The translations under genes and the position numbers were made by a program. From Geobacteraceae bacterium (GTDB lineage: Bacteria; Desulfobacterota; Desulfuromonadia; Geobacterales; Geobacteraceae), in assembly GCA_023701365.1 (NCBI GenBank), contig JAMPXD010000002.1, positions 1 through 64,000 on the forward strand: DNA of 64,000 nt, in the 5' to 3' direction. The notes beneath the pieces are model-generated. The model was given only the letters and a program-made list of their open reading frames with translations. It had not been told where the DNA came from and ran no database searches. Positions 43,680 to 52,607 of this stretch are shown here, one piece after another. Positions within the stretch are counted from its first letter, which is position 1; each line of letters begins with the position of its first letter.

Positions 43680-44523
43680 TTCCCTGGCGAGACACCTGGC
43701 GACCCTTTCGGACAGCTCCTCGCTCCCTGCCAGCAGTGTGTCCAAAGCTGACCGGCAGCGGCTCCGGACCCTTTTCGATGCCGGCGTCATCGAAGAAGTG
43801 AGATCGGGCGCCGGCCGTCGCCTTGTGGTGACGAACCAGACGGCCCTGCGGGCGTTTGTCCGCTCGCTTTATCCGTCGGGGCTGGAAGGATCCAAGGGGG
43901 ATCTCCCGGCAAGGAGCAGGGCCGTTGCCGAGCGCAGGGACTCGAAAAAGACAATCGGGAAGAGGCCAACAATATTACTGGTCCGTGGGTTCAATGGCTG
44001 CGCTTTCCAGAAGGATGAGTCACAGTTGTCCGTGGCCGAGTGGACCAGGAGTGCGGGGGTGGCGTCTCTTTGCCTGGATGCGATTGCAGAATGGCAATGT
44101 CGGGGGACACTGGGCCTCGTGGAGAACCTGGAGACCTTCTGGCATATCGAGGGAATAGCCCCGTTTGTCGATCTGGCAATCTATGCTGAAGGGAGAATCG
44201 GCGCCGATGTCCTCGATTGGCTCAGCTCTCCGGGTATGATCGGAACCAGGGTGGTTCATTTTCCGGACTATGACCCTGTCGGGATGGATGAGTACTTGCG
44301 AATCAAACGCGCATGTCCGGAGAGGACGGAACTCTTCCGGCCTCCTGATCTGGAAAAGCTCTTTACTCGCTATGGAAAGGCGCAACTGCTGCATGATAAT
44401 AGTGCTGTTCTAGCCAGGCTGCGGAAATGTGCCGACAGTGAAGTCCGTTATGTGGTGGAGCTGATGGATCGATTCGGGGTTGGTCTGGAGCAGGAGGCGA
44501 TCATGATTGATCTGACATTATGA
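43660..44523 (+). CDS. jetD: JetD: TOPRIM-like nuclease subunit
   Basis: A 287-residue protein. ATG 43660 follows ggaggagaccg and lies inside the jetC end. Residues 1-75 form a helix-turn-helix-like region (SSVSKADRQRLRTLFDAGVIEEV). The C-terminal part carries the TOPRIM signature: catalytic Glu in VENLETFWHIE, then YAEGRIGADVLDWL, then DxD in HFPDYDPVGMDEY, as in DUF2220/DUF2399 proteins. JetD cuts the DNA in Wadjet systems. It is shorter than type I JetD and lacks a clear DUF3322 front domain. Confidence 0.82.
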   Translation: MKSGPLDSLARHLATLSDSSSLPASSVSKADRQRLRTLFDAGVIEEVRSGAGRRLVVTNQTALRAFVRSLYPSGLEGSKGDLPARSRAVAERRDSKKTIGKRPTILLVRGFNGCAFQKDESQLSVAEWTRSAGVASLCLDAIAEWQCRGTLGLVENLETFWHIEGIAPFVDLAIYAEGRIGADVLDWLSSPGMIGTRVVHFPDYDPVGMDEYLRIKRACPERTELFRPPDLEKLFTRYGKAQLLHDNSAVLARLRKCADSEVRYVVELMDRFGVGLEQEAIMIDLTL

Positions 44524-44536
44524 ATAGCGCGCCTGC

Positions 44537-45658
44537 TCAGATCGCCACCCCCCTGCTTTCCCGCTCGATCTTGTCCACCACGCAGTAAATCCCCCCTTCC
44601 TTCAGCCCCGGCTTGAAGCAGCCGTTGCAGGAGATGCAGCGGGCCCGGGCCTCGTTCCCCTCCTCCCAGCGCCGCGGCAGATGGGGCTCACGGATCAGGG
44701 GGCGGGCGAGTGCCACGTAATCTGCCTCCTCCCGGCGGATCACCCCCTCCACGAGCTCGAAGGTCCTGAACCCCCCGACCACCATCACCGGACACCCCAC
44801 CCCGTTCTTGATCCTGGCCGCCAGCGGCAGGTTGTAGGCCTCCTGCTCCCGTCGGTCGATCCCCTGGCGGACCGGGGTCTCCTCCCCAGAGGCGGGGGTG
44901 CCGCCGCTCACCTCGATGGCGTCCACTCCCTCCTCATCTAGCGCCCGGGCGGCAAACAGGGCGTCGTCCGGCTGCAGTCCCCCCTCCAGGTTGTCGGCGC
45001 CGTTCAGCTTTACCAGCACCGGGAAGTCCTTCCCCACCGCGTGCCGCGTGCTCCGGTAGCATTCCAGCAGGAAGCGGCACCTGCGCTCCATGCTGCCGCC
45101 GTAAGCATCCTCCCGCCGGTTGGTGAGGGGGGAGAGGAACTGGTTGATCAGGTAGCCGTGGGCCGCATGGAGCTGCACCGCGTCGAAGCCGAACTCCCTG
45201 GCGCGCGCCGCGCCCTCGCCGAACAGGCGGACCAGGGCCTCGATGTCGGCGAGGGGAAGCTCCGCGGGGAGTTCCGGGAACTGCTTTGCTTCAATAGCCG
45301 ACGGCGCCACCGGCCGGGTGCCGGTTACCCTGGCGGAGCTCTGTCCACCGCAGTGGACCAGCTGGAGGCAGATCTTTCCCCCTTCCCCGTGCACGGCCCG
45401 GGTCAGGGCCCGCATCTGGTCGGCAAAGCCGCTGTGTATCCCCATCTGGCCGGGGAGTTGCCTGCCGTCGGGGCGGATGAAGGTGTAGCCGGTGACGAGC
45501 AGGCCGGCCCCACCCCTGGCCAGGTTGGCATAGTAGACGGCGAGCTTCGGGCTGGGGCGGCCGTCCTCCTCGCACATCCCCTCCCAGGTGGCGGAGCGGA
45601 CCAGCCGGTTGGCCAGGGTCATGCCGTTGATCCGCGTCTCGTCGAATATCTTCCGCAT
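44537..45658 (-). CDS. Old-yellow-enzyme family NADH:flavin oxidoreductase
   Basis: A 373-residue FMN-dependent TIM-barrel protein. Family motifs are clear: NRLVRSATWEGM near the start, QLVHCGGQS, HAAHGYLINQFLSPLTN (FMN and active site), REDAYGGS and VGGFRT. The C-terminus has CISCNGCFKPG, like the 4Fe-4S-binding cysteines of 2,4-dienoyl-CoA-reductase-type members, but the protein lacks the second NAD domain of those larger enzymes. The substrate cannot be read from sequence. It is convergent with the jet operon, 13 bases apart. Confidence 0.88.
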   Translation of the reverse strand: MRKIFDETRINGMTLANRLVRSATWEGMCEEDGRPSPKLAVYYANLARGGAGLLVTGYTFIRPDGRQLPGQMGIHSGFADQMRALTRAVHGEGGKICLQLVHCGGQSSARVTGTRPVAPSAIEAKQFPELPAELPLADIEALVRLFGEGAARAREFGFDAVQLHAAHGYLINQFLSPLTNRREDAYGGSMERRCRFLLECYRSTRHAVGKDFPVLVKLNGADNLEGGLQPDDALFAARALDEEGVDAIEVSGGTPASGEETPVRQGIDRREQEAYNLPLAARIKNGVGCPVMVVGGFRTFELVEGVIRREEADYVALARPLIREPHLPRRWEEGNEARARCISCNGCFKPGLKEGGIYCVVDKIERESRGVAI

Positions 45659-45718
45659 AACGTTACCCCGTTACCATTCAAAATAGGCAATTGAAAGAAG
45701 TCAAAACCGGAAAAGCCT

Positions 45719-45868
45719 TAACCACAGAGACCCACAGGGCCTAAAGGACTCAGAGGAACGCAGAGGAAAGACAAAGATCGTAAACGTCTTGAAAAAACAG
45801 CCTGGGACAAGGCGCTTCGCGTTTATTGCCAATCGATTTTCCTCTGTGACCTCTGTGACCTCTGTGGC
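45719..45868. repeat. Cacagag/ctctgtg inverted repeat
   Basis: The spacer between the OYE and pyk genes holds ccacagaga (45722-45730) pairing with cctctgtgg (45859-45867), and cagaggaaa (45762-45770) pairing with tttcctctg (45838-45846). The right side contains tandem gacctctgt units. The pattern is that of a dispersed intergenic palindrome. It may serve as the terminator of the upstream transcript. Confidence 0.65.
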
Positions 45869-45884
45869 TAGTGCTTTTGAATAG

Positions 45885-47327
45885 TCAAAAAATCTCGTAA
45901 AACACCCCGGTCCCCAGCTTGTGTACCTTCATCTGGTTGGTGGAGCCGCGCGCCTCGACCGGCACCCCCATGGTGAGCACCACCAGGTCCCCCTTCCTGA
46001 AGCCGGCGCCGAGGAGGGTCTTCTCCACGGTGGCGATCTGCTGGTCGGGACTCTCCACCGAGCCGATCGGGGAGGAATGCACCCCCCAGGAGAGGGCGAG
46101 GCGACGCCGGGTCTCCGGGAAGGGGGTGAAGGCGATGATCGGGAGCTGGGGGCGGTACTTGGCGATCAGCCTGGCGGTGCTCCCCGACTGGGTGAAGACC
46201 ACCACCGCCCTCGCCTTGAGCGAGGCGGCCGCCCGGCAGGCCGCCTCCGCCACCGCCTCGGAAATGTTGCCGCTCTGGTTTTCCCTGGGCACCGCCTGCC
46301 GCTGCAGCTCGGAGCGCTCCACGTCGAGGGCGACCTTGACCATGGTCCTGACCGCCTCGACCGGGAACTGGCCGGAGGCGGTCTCGCCGGAAAGCATCAC
46401 CGCGTCGGTGCCGTCCAGGATGGCATTGGCCACGTCGGAGGTCTCCGCCCGGGTCGGCCGTGGGTGGTTGATCATCGATTCGAGCATCTGGGTGGCGGTG
46501 ATCACCGGTTTCCCCGCGCCGTTGCAGGCCCGGATGATTTTCTTCTGGATCAGCGGCACCTTCTCGGCGGCAATCTCCACCCCCAGGTCGCCCCGGGCCA
46601 CCATCACCGCGTCGGCAGCCTTGAGGATCGCCTTGAAGTTGCGGAGCGCCTCCGGCTTCTCGATCTTGGCCACCACCGGGGTGTTGCGGCCGTGCTCGAA
46701 GATGATCCGCTTCAGCTCCTCCACGTCCTCCCCCCTCCTGACGAAGGAGAGGGCGATGAAGTCCACCCCCATCTCCAGGCAGAACTCCAGGTCGCCCCGG
46801 TCCTTGTCGGTGAGGGAGGGGGCGGAGACGTCCACCCCGGGGAGGTTGATCCCCTTCAGATCCTTGAGGATGCCCCCCTCCACGACCACGCAGTGGACGG
46901 TGTTCCCCGCGACTGACTGGACCTTCAGCTCGATCAGGCCGTCGTCCATCAGGATCCGCGAGCCCGGCCTGACGTCGCCGGGGAGCGCCCGGTAGATGGT
47001 GGAGATCAGCCCCCGGCGGCCGAGGATGTCGTCGGTGGTGATGTCGAGCAGGTCACCCTTGACGAGGGGGAGGGCGCCGTTCTGCATCCGGCCGGTCCTG
47101 ATCTTCGGCCCCTGGAGATCGGCGAGGATGCCGATCTGCCGCCCCATGGTTTCAGAGAGGCGACGGACGGTGCCGATCGCCTCCCGTTTGGCGTCGTTCG
47201 AGCCGTGGGAGAAATTGAGGCGGAACAGGTCGGCCCCGGCGAGGATGAGCCGCTCGATCAGCTGGGGGGAGGAACTGGCCGGGCCCAGGGTGGCGATGAT
47301 TTTGGTCTTGCGGGCGGGTATGGTCAT
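45885..47327 (-). CDS. pyk: Pyruvate kinase
   Basis: A 480-residue glycolytic enzyme making pyruvate and ATP from phosphoenolpyruvate. ATG 47327 ([17 protein letters not shown]) has ggagaccc ahead and is preferred to upstream codons. Motifs: [28 protein letters not shown] with the catalytic Lys, [11 protein letters not shown] for metal binding, and [10 protein letters not shown]. The C-terminal regulatory domain includes [16 protein letters not shown]. Full length. Confidence 0.96.
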   Translation of the reverse strand: MTIPARKTKIIATLGPASSSPQLIERLILAGADLFRLNFSHGSNDAKREAIGTVRRLSETMGRQIGILADLQGPKIRTGRMQNGALPLVKGDLLDITTDDILGRRGLISTIYRALPGDVRPGSRILMDDGLIELKVQSVAGNTVHCVVVEGGILKDLKGINLPGVDVSAPSLTDKDRGDLEFCLEMGVDFIALSFVRRGEDVEELKRIIFEHGRNTPVVAKIEKPEALRNFKAILKAADAVMVARGDLGVEIAAEKVPLIQKKIIRACNGAGKPVITATQMLESMINHPRPTRAETSDVANAILDGTDAVMLSGETASGQFPVEAVRTMVKVALDVERSELQRQAVPRENQSGNISEAVAEAACRAAASLKARAVVVFTQSGSTARLIAKYRPQLPIIAFTPFPETRRRLALSWGVHSSPIGSVESPDQQIATVEKTLLGAGFRKGDLVVLTMGVPVEARGSTNQMKVHKLGTGVFYEIF

Positions 47328-47415
47328 GGGTCTCCATGAGCGCGGAAGCCGGAAGGCTGGAAGCACGGGAGGAATGCCTTAACTTCCGCTCTTCCGGCCA
47401 TCCGCGCTGCCGCGC

Positions 47416-47751
47416 TTAGTGATGGTAGCGTCCCTTCCTCTCCCGGTGCTTGGAGTTGGGCGCCTTGTGGCAGTCGAAGCAGGGCTGCTCCTCCACCTTC
47501 CGGAGTTCGAGAGCCGAATCGGGTTTAGCCGCCTGAGGCATGGTGCCCTGTTCCGTCTGGAAGGAGAGCTTGGCGCGCTCGTCGGTCAGGATCGGGGCCT
47601 GGTAGACTACCCGCCAGTTGTTGCTGATCGCAACGGTATGGCACTGGTCGCATCCCCCCGGCGGCGGGATGGTCTTCCAGGTGTGGAACATGGTGCAGCC
47701 GGAACAGAGCAGCAGGAGGATGGAGAGGAGCGGAAACAGGCAATTCTTCAT
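47416..47751 (-). CDS. Small di-haem c-type cytochrome lipoprotein
   Basis: A 111-residue protein. ATG 47751 has aaggag seven bases upstream; the longer open frame is unsupported. A lipoprotein signal is visible (LLSILLLLCSGC). Two CxxCH haem sites follow, CDQCH near residue 34 and CFDCH near residue 91. The distal His ligands may come from the HxxxR/YHH C-terminus. It is probably a membrane-attached periplasmic electron carrier, as is common in Geobacter-like metal reducers. Partners are not in the window. Confidence 0.85.
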   Translation of the reverse strand: MKNCLFPLLSILLLLCSGCTMFHTWKTIPPPGGCDQCHTVAISNNWRVVYQAPILTDERAKLSFQTEQGTMPQAAKPDSALELRKVEEQPCFDCHKAPNSKHRERKGRYHH

Positions 47752-47900
47752 GGACGGACTCCTTGGCATGGTTGGCGGGACGGCTGCGGTCCCTGAGCGG
47801 CGCTCAAATCTTACCACACCGGCAGGGAAAAACAACCGCTGCGCCCCCATGCGCCTCTTTTTCGTTGCATCCCTGCGGTGGCTTGACTTATAAAAAAGGG

Positions 47901-48548
47901 ATGGAACAGCGCATCCGCCGGATATTCGACCTCCTCCTGCACCATTACGGCCCGCGCCACTGGTGGCCGGCCGAGACCCCTTTCGAGGTCTGCGTCGGGG
48001 CGATCCTGACCCAGAACACCAACTGGGGGAACGTGGAGAAGGCGATCGCCAACCTGAAGCGGGAACGACTCCTCGCCCCCGAGGCGCTGCGGGAGCTGCC
48101 GGTCGAGAGGCTGGCCGGGGTGATCAGGCCGGCCGGTTTTTTCAACGTGAAGAGTGACCGGCTCAAGGAGTTCGTCGCCTGGCTGTTCGACAGGCATGGC
48201 GGCAGCCTGGAGAGGATGTTCAGCGGCGACTGGCAGGAACTGAGGGAGGAATTGCTGACTGTGCGGGGGATCGGCCGGGAGACCTGCGACTCCATTCTTC
48301 TCTATGCGGGGGGGAAGCCGTCGTTCGTGGTGGATGCCTATACCAGGCGGCTTTTCGCGGCTCTCGGGCTGATCCCGGCTAACGCCGGCTACGAGGAGGT
48401 GCGCGCCCTGTTCATGCAGAACCTCCCGGCCGACCCGGCGCTGTTCAACGAATATCACGCCCTGATCGTCCAGCACGGCAAGGAGCATTGTCGCAAGAAA
48501 CCGCGCTGCGCGGGGTGCGGGCTTCATCTCCTGTGCCGGCCGGCCTGA
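47901..48548 (+). CDS. Endonuclease III-like DNA glycosylase without the catalytic Lys
   Basis: A 215-residue protein from ATG 47901; the open frame extends upstream but only this start fits the family. The helix-hairpin-helix LTVRGIGRETCDSILLYA and the conserved Asp in SFVVDAYTRR are present. The position of the EndoIII lyase Lys is Glu here (GRET for GRKT), so a monofunctional glycosylase is expected, as in MIG/MutY-like members. The C-terminus has four cysteines for a 4Fe-4S cluster (CRKKPRCAGCGLHLLC). It removes damaged or mispaired bases; the exact lesion is unknown. Confidence 0.88.
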   Translation: MEQRIRRIFDLLLHHYGPRHWWPAETPFEVCVGAILTQNTNWGNVEKAIANLKRERLLAPEALRELPVERLAGVIRPAGFFNVKSDRLKEFVAWLFDRHGGSLERMFSGDWQELREELLTVRGIGRETCDSILLYAGGKPSFVVDAYTRRLFAALGLIPANAGYEEVRALFMQNLPADPALFNEYHALIVQHGKEHCRKKPRCAGCGLHLLCRPA

Positions 48549-48590
48549 CGCCCCGCCCGCTCCTCTTCTCCCCTGCCGCCCCCCCGCGCA

Positions 48591-49163
48591 TCACTCCCCT
48601 GTCCTTTCCCCGAAGACGATATCGAGGAACTGCTTGAGAATGGCGGCGGTCAGCCCCCAGATCTCGTCGTCATGGTAGCTGTAAAAGTAGACCGGATGCG
48701 TGCGCCCTTTCCAGCTCCAGTCCTCGGCGCGGAATATCTCCGGGCGGAGCAGGTGGGAGAGAGGGACTTCGATGAGCCGCTCGATTTCGCCGGCATTGAT
48801 CCGGAACAGGGGGTCGCTCGGGAGAAACCCCACAAAGGGGGTCACCAGATAGTTGTGGATGGAGTAGAAGTCGTCCAGCGCCCCGAGGACCTCCACGTCG
48901 GCGGGGGCTATTCCCACTTCTTCCCGGCTTTCCCGGAGGGCGGTTTCAAGGGTGTCCCGGTCTTCCGGATGGCGGACTCCGCCGGGGAAGGAGATCTCCC
49001 CCCGATGGTGGTGGAGGTGCTCGGTCCGTTTGGTGAAGAGGACATGGCAGGAGCCCTCCTTCAGATAGATGGGGAGCAGGACCGCGGCGGGGACCGGACC
49101 GGGGGGCATCGCGATCCGTTCGCGGCCGGCCAGGGCGGCCTTTATTCTTTCTCTTAAGTCCAT
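48591..49163 (-). CDS. CoA-type Nudix hydrolase
   Basis: A 190-residue protein from ATG 49163 (DLRERIKAAL); an upstream in-frame ATG lies in repeat DNA and is unlikely. The UPF0035-type front LFTKRTEHLHHHRGEISFPGG is followed by a complete Nudix box (GGVRHPEDRDTLETALRES, then REEVGI). This subgroup hydrolyses coenzyme A or related dinucleotides (NudL/CoAse). The downstream core is intact. Confidence 0.85.
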   Translation of the reverse strand: MDLRERIKAALAGRERIAMPPGPVPAAVLLPIYLKEGSCHVLFTKRTEHLHHHRGEISFPGGVRHPEDRDTLETALRESREEVGIAPADVEVLGALDDFYSIHNYLVTPFVGFLPSDPLFRINAGEIERLIEVPLSHLLRPEIFRAEDWSWKGRTHPVYFYSYHDDEIWGLTAAILKQFLDIVFGERTGE

Positions 49164-49167
49164 AAAA

Positions 49168-49236
49168 CTCAAAGTTTTGAGCTTTGAGTTCTTAGTTTTG
49201 AGGTTATTCAACTAAAAACTCAAAACTCAAAACTGC
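49168..49236. repeat. Degenerate aactcaaa tandem repeat
   Basis: The spacer between rpe and the Nudix gene is made of variants of actcaaaa and its complement (ctcaaagttttgagctttgag, then aaaactcaaaactcaaaact). It can fold into hairpins. Similar runs occur at 10034-10071. Confidence 0.7.
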
Positions 49237-49238
49237 CT

Positions 49239-49904
49239 TTAAAGAACCGGCTCTTTCGCCCGCCGCTTCAGCTCGCCGATGGTGGCGGCGTAGTCGGGGC
49301 TGCCGAACACCGCGCTCCCCGCCACGAACACATCCGCGCCGGCGTGGGAGATCCGGTCGATGTTGTCGATCTTCACGCCGCCGTCCACCTCCAGCTCCGC
49401 CTCCAGCCCCCGCTTGTCGAGCACCGCCCGCAGGGCGTGGATCTTGGGGAGGCACGCCTCGATGAACGACTGCCCGCCGAAGCCGGGGTTGACGGTCATC
49501 AGCAGCACCAGGTCGAGCTCCTCCAGGACGTAGTCGAGGCAGCCGAGGGGGGTGGCCGGATTGAGGGAGACCCCGGCCCGCTTGCCGAACGATCTTATCA
49601 GCTGCACGGTCCGGTGCAGGTGGTGGGTCGCCTCGGCGTGAACGACGATGATGTCCGCGCCGGCCCGGGCGAACTCGGGGATGTAGAGGTCGGGGTTGGC
49701 GATCATCAGGTGGACGTCGAGGGGGAGGTCGGTCACCTTGCGGACCGCCTCCACCACCAGCGGCCCGATGGTGATGTTCGGCACGAAATGGCCGTCCATG
49801 ACGTCCACATGGATATAGTCGGCGCCCGCCGCGGCCACGGCCCGCACCTCGTCCCCCAGCCGGGCGAAATCGGCGGAGAGGATGGATGGCGCGATCTTTT
49901 TCAT
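49239..49904 (-). CDS. rpe: Ribulose-phosphate 3-epimerase
   Basis: A 221-residue TIM-barrel enzyme of the pentose phosphate pathway, interconverting ribulose 5-phosphate and xylulose 5-phosphate. Motifs: [32 protein letters not shown] with the catalytic Asp and His, [21 protein letters not shown], and [10 protein letters not shown] near the end. The start has ggagg seven bases upstream (tttggaggaaac). Full length. Confidence 0.96.
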   Translation of the reverse strand: MKKIAPSILSADFARLGDEVRAVAAAGADYIHVDVMDGHFVPNITIGPLVVEAVRKVTDLPLDVHLMIANPDLYIPEFARAGADIIVVHAEATHHLHRTVQLIRSFGKRAGVSLNPATPLGCLDYVLEELDLVLLMTVNPGFGGQSFIEACLPKIHALRAVLDKRGLEAELEVDGGVKIDNIDRISHAGADVFVAGSAVFGSPDYAATIGELKRRAKEPVL

Positions 49905-49940
49905 GTTTCCTCCAAAGGGCTTTATATGACTTTTCCAAAC

Positions 49941-50061
49941 GAATTCGGAAAAAGCTCCAGATGCAAGGCGCGCGAGGAGCGGGGCGCGAGGCGTAGCAGC
50001 GCTACGTTGAGCGTCACGCGACGAAGGGCAACGCCGCAGATGGACTTTTTACGGATTCGTC
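49941..50061. repeat. Long imperfect palindromic repeat overlapping the rsmB end
   Basis: About 120 bases whose left arm (gaattcggaaaaagctccag, then atgcaaggcg) pairs with the right arm (cgccgcagatgg, then actttttacggattcgtc). The centre is GC-rich with a gtagcagcgctac hairpin. The last three codons and stop of rsmB lie in the right arm. I recall similar sequence as a dispersed intergenic repeat in Geobacter-like genomes; that is memory, not a search. Confidence 0.75.
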
Positions 50062-51401
50062 CGGCGCAGCCGGGCGGCGAAGAAGCCGTCCATCCCGTGC
50101 CTGTGCGGCCAGCTCCGGAAAAAGCCCCGCTCGGTGAAGAGCTCGGCGTAATGAGGGAACAGCTCCCGTAAGTCTTCTAGCACAAAATCGGGGCGCCGGG
50201 AAAGAAAATCGTCGACCACCCCCTCATTTTCCTCCCGGGTCGTGGAGCAGGTGGCGTAGAGGAGGGTCCCCCCCTCCGCCAGGCGGCCGGCGGCGTTTTT
50301 CAGGATCGCCTGCTGGATCGGGACCAGCTCCGCGATGCTCTGGCGGCTCTTCCACCACTTACCCTCGGGGTTGCGCCGCAGCACGCCGAGGCCGGAGCAG
50401 GGGGCGTCCACCAGTATCCTGTCAAATCGACTCTCCTCCATCGCCGGCAGCGGCCTGGCGGCGTTGAGAGGGAGGGTCTCGATGATGGCGATGCCGAGCC
50501 GGGCGGCGCTCTCCTCGATCAGCGCCAGCTTGCGCGGGGCCGCGTCGCAGGCGAGGATGGCTCCCCGGTTCTCCATCAGCTGGGCCATGTGGGTGGTCTT
50601 TCCCCCCGGGGCGGCGCAGACGTCCAGCACCCGCTCGCCGGGTTGCGGGCCGAGGAGGATGGCGGCCAGCTGCGACGATTCGTCCTGCACCGTGAACAGC
50701 CCCTCCCGGAAGCTCGCCAGGGTGGCGAGTTGGATGGAACCGGAGAGATGGAGGGCGAAGGGGGACCAGCGCCCCTCTGCGGCGGTCACCCCTTCGGCGG
50801 CCAGCCGGGCGCGGAGCTCGTCGCGGCCCGTTTTCAGGGTGTTGACCCGGACCGTGAAGGGGGGCGTTGCCAGCATGGCCCGGGCCAGGGCCTCGGCCCC
50901 CTCCAGCCCCAGCTGGTCGAGCCACTCCGCGGCCAGCCAGCGGGGCGAGGAGTGGCGGGCGGCAATGAAGCCGGCCGGGTCGGCGTCCCGGTCCGGATAG
51001 CGGATGGCGTCCCGCTCCCGGTCGGCGCTGCGGAGCACCGCGTTGATGAAGCCGGCGGCGCGGGGGGCCAGGCCATGGGCGAGTTGGACCGTTTCATTGA
51101 CGGCGGCGGAGACCGGCACCCGGTCGAGGAAAAATTCCTGGTAGAGGCCGAGGCGCAGCAGGATCAGCACCGCTGTCTCCAGCTTTTCCGCGCGCTGTTT
51201 GGAGAACTGGTTGATGATCTGGTCGAGGGTGCCGCGCTGGCGCAGCACCCCGTAGACCAGCTCGGTGAGGAGTCCCCGGTCCGGCCCCTTGAGGAGGCCG
51301 CCGGTGAGTTCCCGGTCGATCAGGATGTCGGCGTACGAGTGTTCCTTCTCGATCCGGAGCAGGATGTCGAATGCGGCGCGGCGGGGGTTTGTGGTAGACA
51401 A
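50049..51401 (-). CDS. rsmB: 16S rRNA m5C967 methyltransferase
   Basis: A 450-residue protein. Residues 1-140 form the NusB-like RNA-binding domain (NPRRAAFDILLRIEKEHSYAD). The catalytic domain has the SAM motif VLDVCAAPGGKTTHMAQL and both cysteines of the RNA m5C mechanism: DAPCSGLG and YATCST. The end RLRRTNP is encoded partly by the palindromic repeat, so the last residues may be repeat-derived. It lies upstream of rpe, probably in one transcript (rsmB-rpe-Nudix). Confidence 0.95.
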   Translation of the reverse strand: MSTTNPRRAAFDILLRIEKEHSYADILIDRELTGGLLKGPDRGLLTELVYGVLRQRGTLDQIINQFSKQRAEKLETAVLILLRLGLYQEFFLDRVPVSAAVNETVQLAHGLAPRAAGFINAVLRSADRERDAIRYPDRDADPAGFIAARHSSPRWLAAEWLDQLGLEGAEALARAMLATPPFTVRVNTLKTGRDELRARLAAEGVTAAEGRWSPFALHLSGSIQLATLASFREGLFTVQDESSQLAAILLGPQPGERVLDVCAAPGGKTTHMAQLMENRGAILACDAAPRKLALIEESAARLGIAIIETLPLNAARPLPAMEESRFDRILVDAPCSGLGVLRRNPEGKWWKSRQSIAELVPIQQAILKNAAGRLAEGGTLLYATCSTTREENEGVVDDFLSRRPDFVLEDLRELFPHYAELFTERGFFRSWPHRHGMDGFFAARLRRTNP

Positions 51402-51430
51402 TGGGACTCCTTGGCAGAGAAAGATCGGTA

Positions 51431-51499
51431 TAAACGCAAAGCGTTTATTGGTGAGAGCCGCAGGCTCTCATCCCCGAAGGGGACAACCCGGAGGGTTGC
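51431..51499. repeat. Array of four abutting hairpins with three-base loops
   Basis: Four perfect hairpins stand next to each other: ataaacgc-aaa-gcgtttat (51431-51449), tgagagcc-gca-ggctctca (51453-51471), tcccc-gaa-gggga (51472-51484) and caaccc-gga-gggttg (51485-51499). All loops are purine-rich triplets except gca. No coding function is seen. It lies between htpX and rsmB on the minus strand. Confidence 0.85.
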
Positions 51500-51529
51500 T
51501 AAAGCGCGAAAGATCGGAAGGATAAAGCA

Positions 51530-51567
51530 AAAGCGCGGAAATGAAAAGTCTTTCCTTCCGCGCTTCC
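51530..51567 (-). terminator. Hairpin after htpX
   Basis: aagcgcggaa (51532-51541) pairs perfectly with ttccgcgctt (51556-51565). Read on the minus strand it is followed by ttttgcttt, a usable U-run, 30 bases after the htpX stop. Confidence 0.7.
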
Positions 51568-51594
51568 TCGCTTCAGTCTTCCGCGCTGCGGGAT

Positions 51595-52449
51595 TTATCC
51601 GCGCCGGCCGTAGGCCATCTCCTCCAGCCTCCTGACCCGCTCCTCCAGCGGCGGGTGGGTGGAGAAGAGCGCCATCAGGCCGCCGCCGGTCAGGGGGTTG
51701 ACGATGAACATGTGGGCGGTGGCCTCGTTGGCATGCATCGGGATCTGCTGGTTGGCCATCTGCAGCTTCCTCAGGGCGCTGGCGAGGTGGAGGGGGTTGC
51801 CGGCGACCTCCGCCCCCCCCCGGTCCGCCTCGTACTCCCGGGAGCGGGAGATCGCCATCTGGATCAGCATGGCGGCGATCGGGGCGACGATCGCCATGGC
51901 GATCAGGCCGAAGGTGCCCCCCCCTTCTTCGTCCCGGTCCCGGCCGCCGCCGAAGATGGCGGCCCACTGAGCCATGTGGGCGAGATAGGTGATGGCGCCG
52001 GCGATGGTGGCGGCCACCGAGGAGATCAGGATATCCCGGTGCTTCACGTGGGAGAGCTCGTGGGCCATCACCCCCAGCAGCTCGTCGCGGGTGAGTATCC
52101 GCATGATGCCGGTGGTCGCCGCCACGGCCGCATGCTCCGGGTTTCTCCCGGTGGCGAAGGCGTTCGGGGTCTCGGACTGGATGATGTAGACCCGCGGCAT
52201 CGGGATCGCCGCCTGGGCGGCCAGCTGCCGGACCATCCCGTAGAATTCCGGGTAGTCAGTCTCGGTCACCCCCCGGGCGCCATACATGGCCAGGACTATC
52301 TTGTCGGAAAACCAGTAGGAGACGAAGTTCATCAGCGCGGCCATTACCAGGGCCATGGTCATCCCCGACCTGCCGCCGATGGCGCCCCCTGCCAGCACCA
52401 GCAGAACGGTCAGCAGTGCCATCAGAAATGTCGTTCTCAATGCGTTCAT
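51595..52449 (-). CDS. htpX: Membrane zinc protease HtpX
   Basis: A 284-residue inner-membrane M48 protease for quality control of membrane proteins. Two N-terminal membrane segments (residues about 5-25 and 31-48), the zinc motif HELSH at 130-134, a third ligand in [10 protein letters not shown], and two more hydrophobic segments near 145-165 and 185-205. Family sequence [18 protein letters not shown] and [11 protein letters not shown] agree. Full length. Usually stress induced; no promoter is fixed here. Confidence 0.95.
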   Translation of the reverse strand: MNALRTTFLMALLTVLLVLAGGAIGGRSGMTMALVMAALMNFVSYWFSDKIVLAMYGARGVTETDYPEFYGMVRQLAAQAAIPMPRVYIIQSETPNAFATGRNPEHAAVAATTGIMRILTRDELLGVMAHELSHVKHRDILISSVAATIAGAITYLAHMAQWAAIFGGGRDRDEEGGGTFGLIAMAIVAPIAAMLIQMAISRSREYEADRGGAEVAGNPLHLASALRKLQMANQQIPMHANEATAHMFIVNPLTGGGLMALFSTHPPLEERVRRLEEMAYGRRG

Positions 52450-52607
52450 TTATGGATACCTCGTGCAATGTCAAATAAGTACAGATTAAGTATAGTCATT
52501 GCCGGGGAAAACTGCAAGGGCTGCGCCAGCGGCCCCCTCCTTGACTTGCCGGAAAGCTCGGCTAATCTTGGTGGTGAGCATCAAATTTACCGGAAGGAGG
52601 TTTCACC

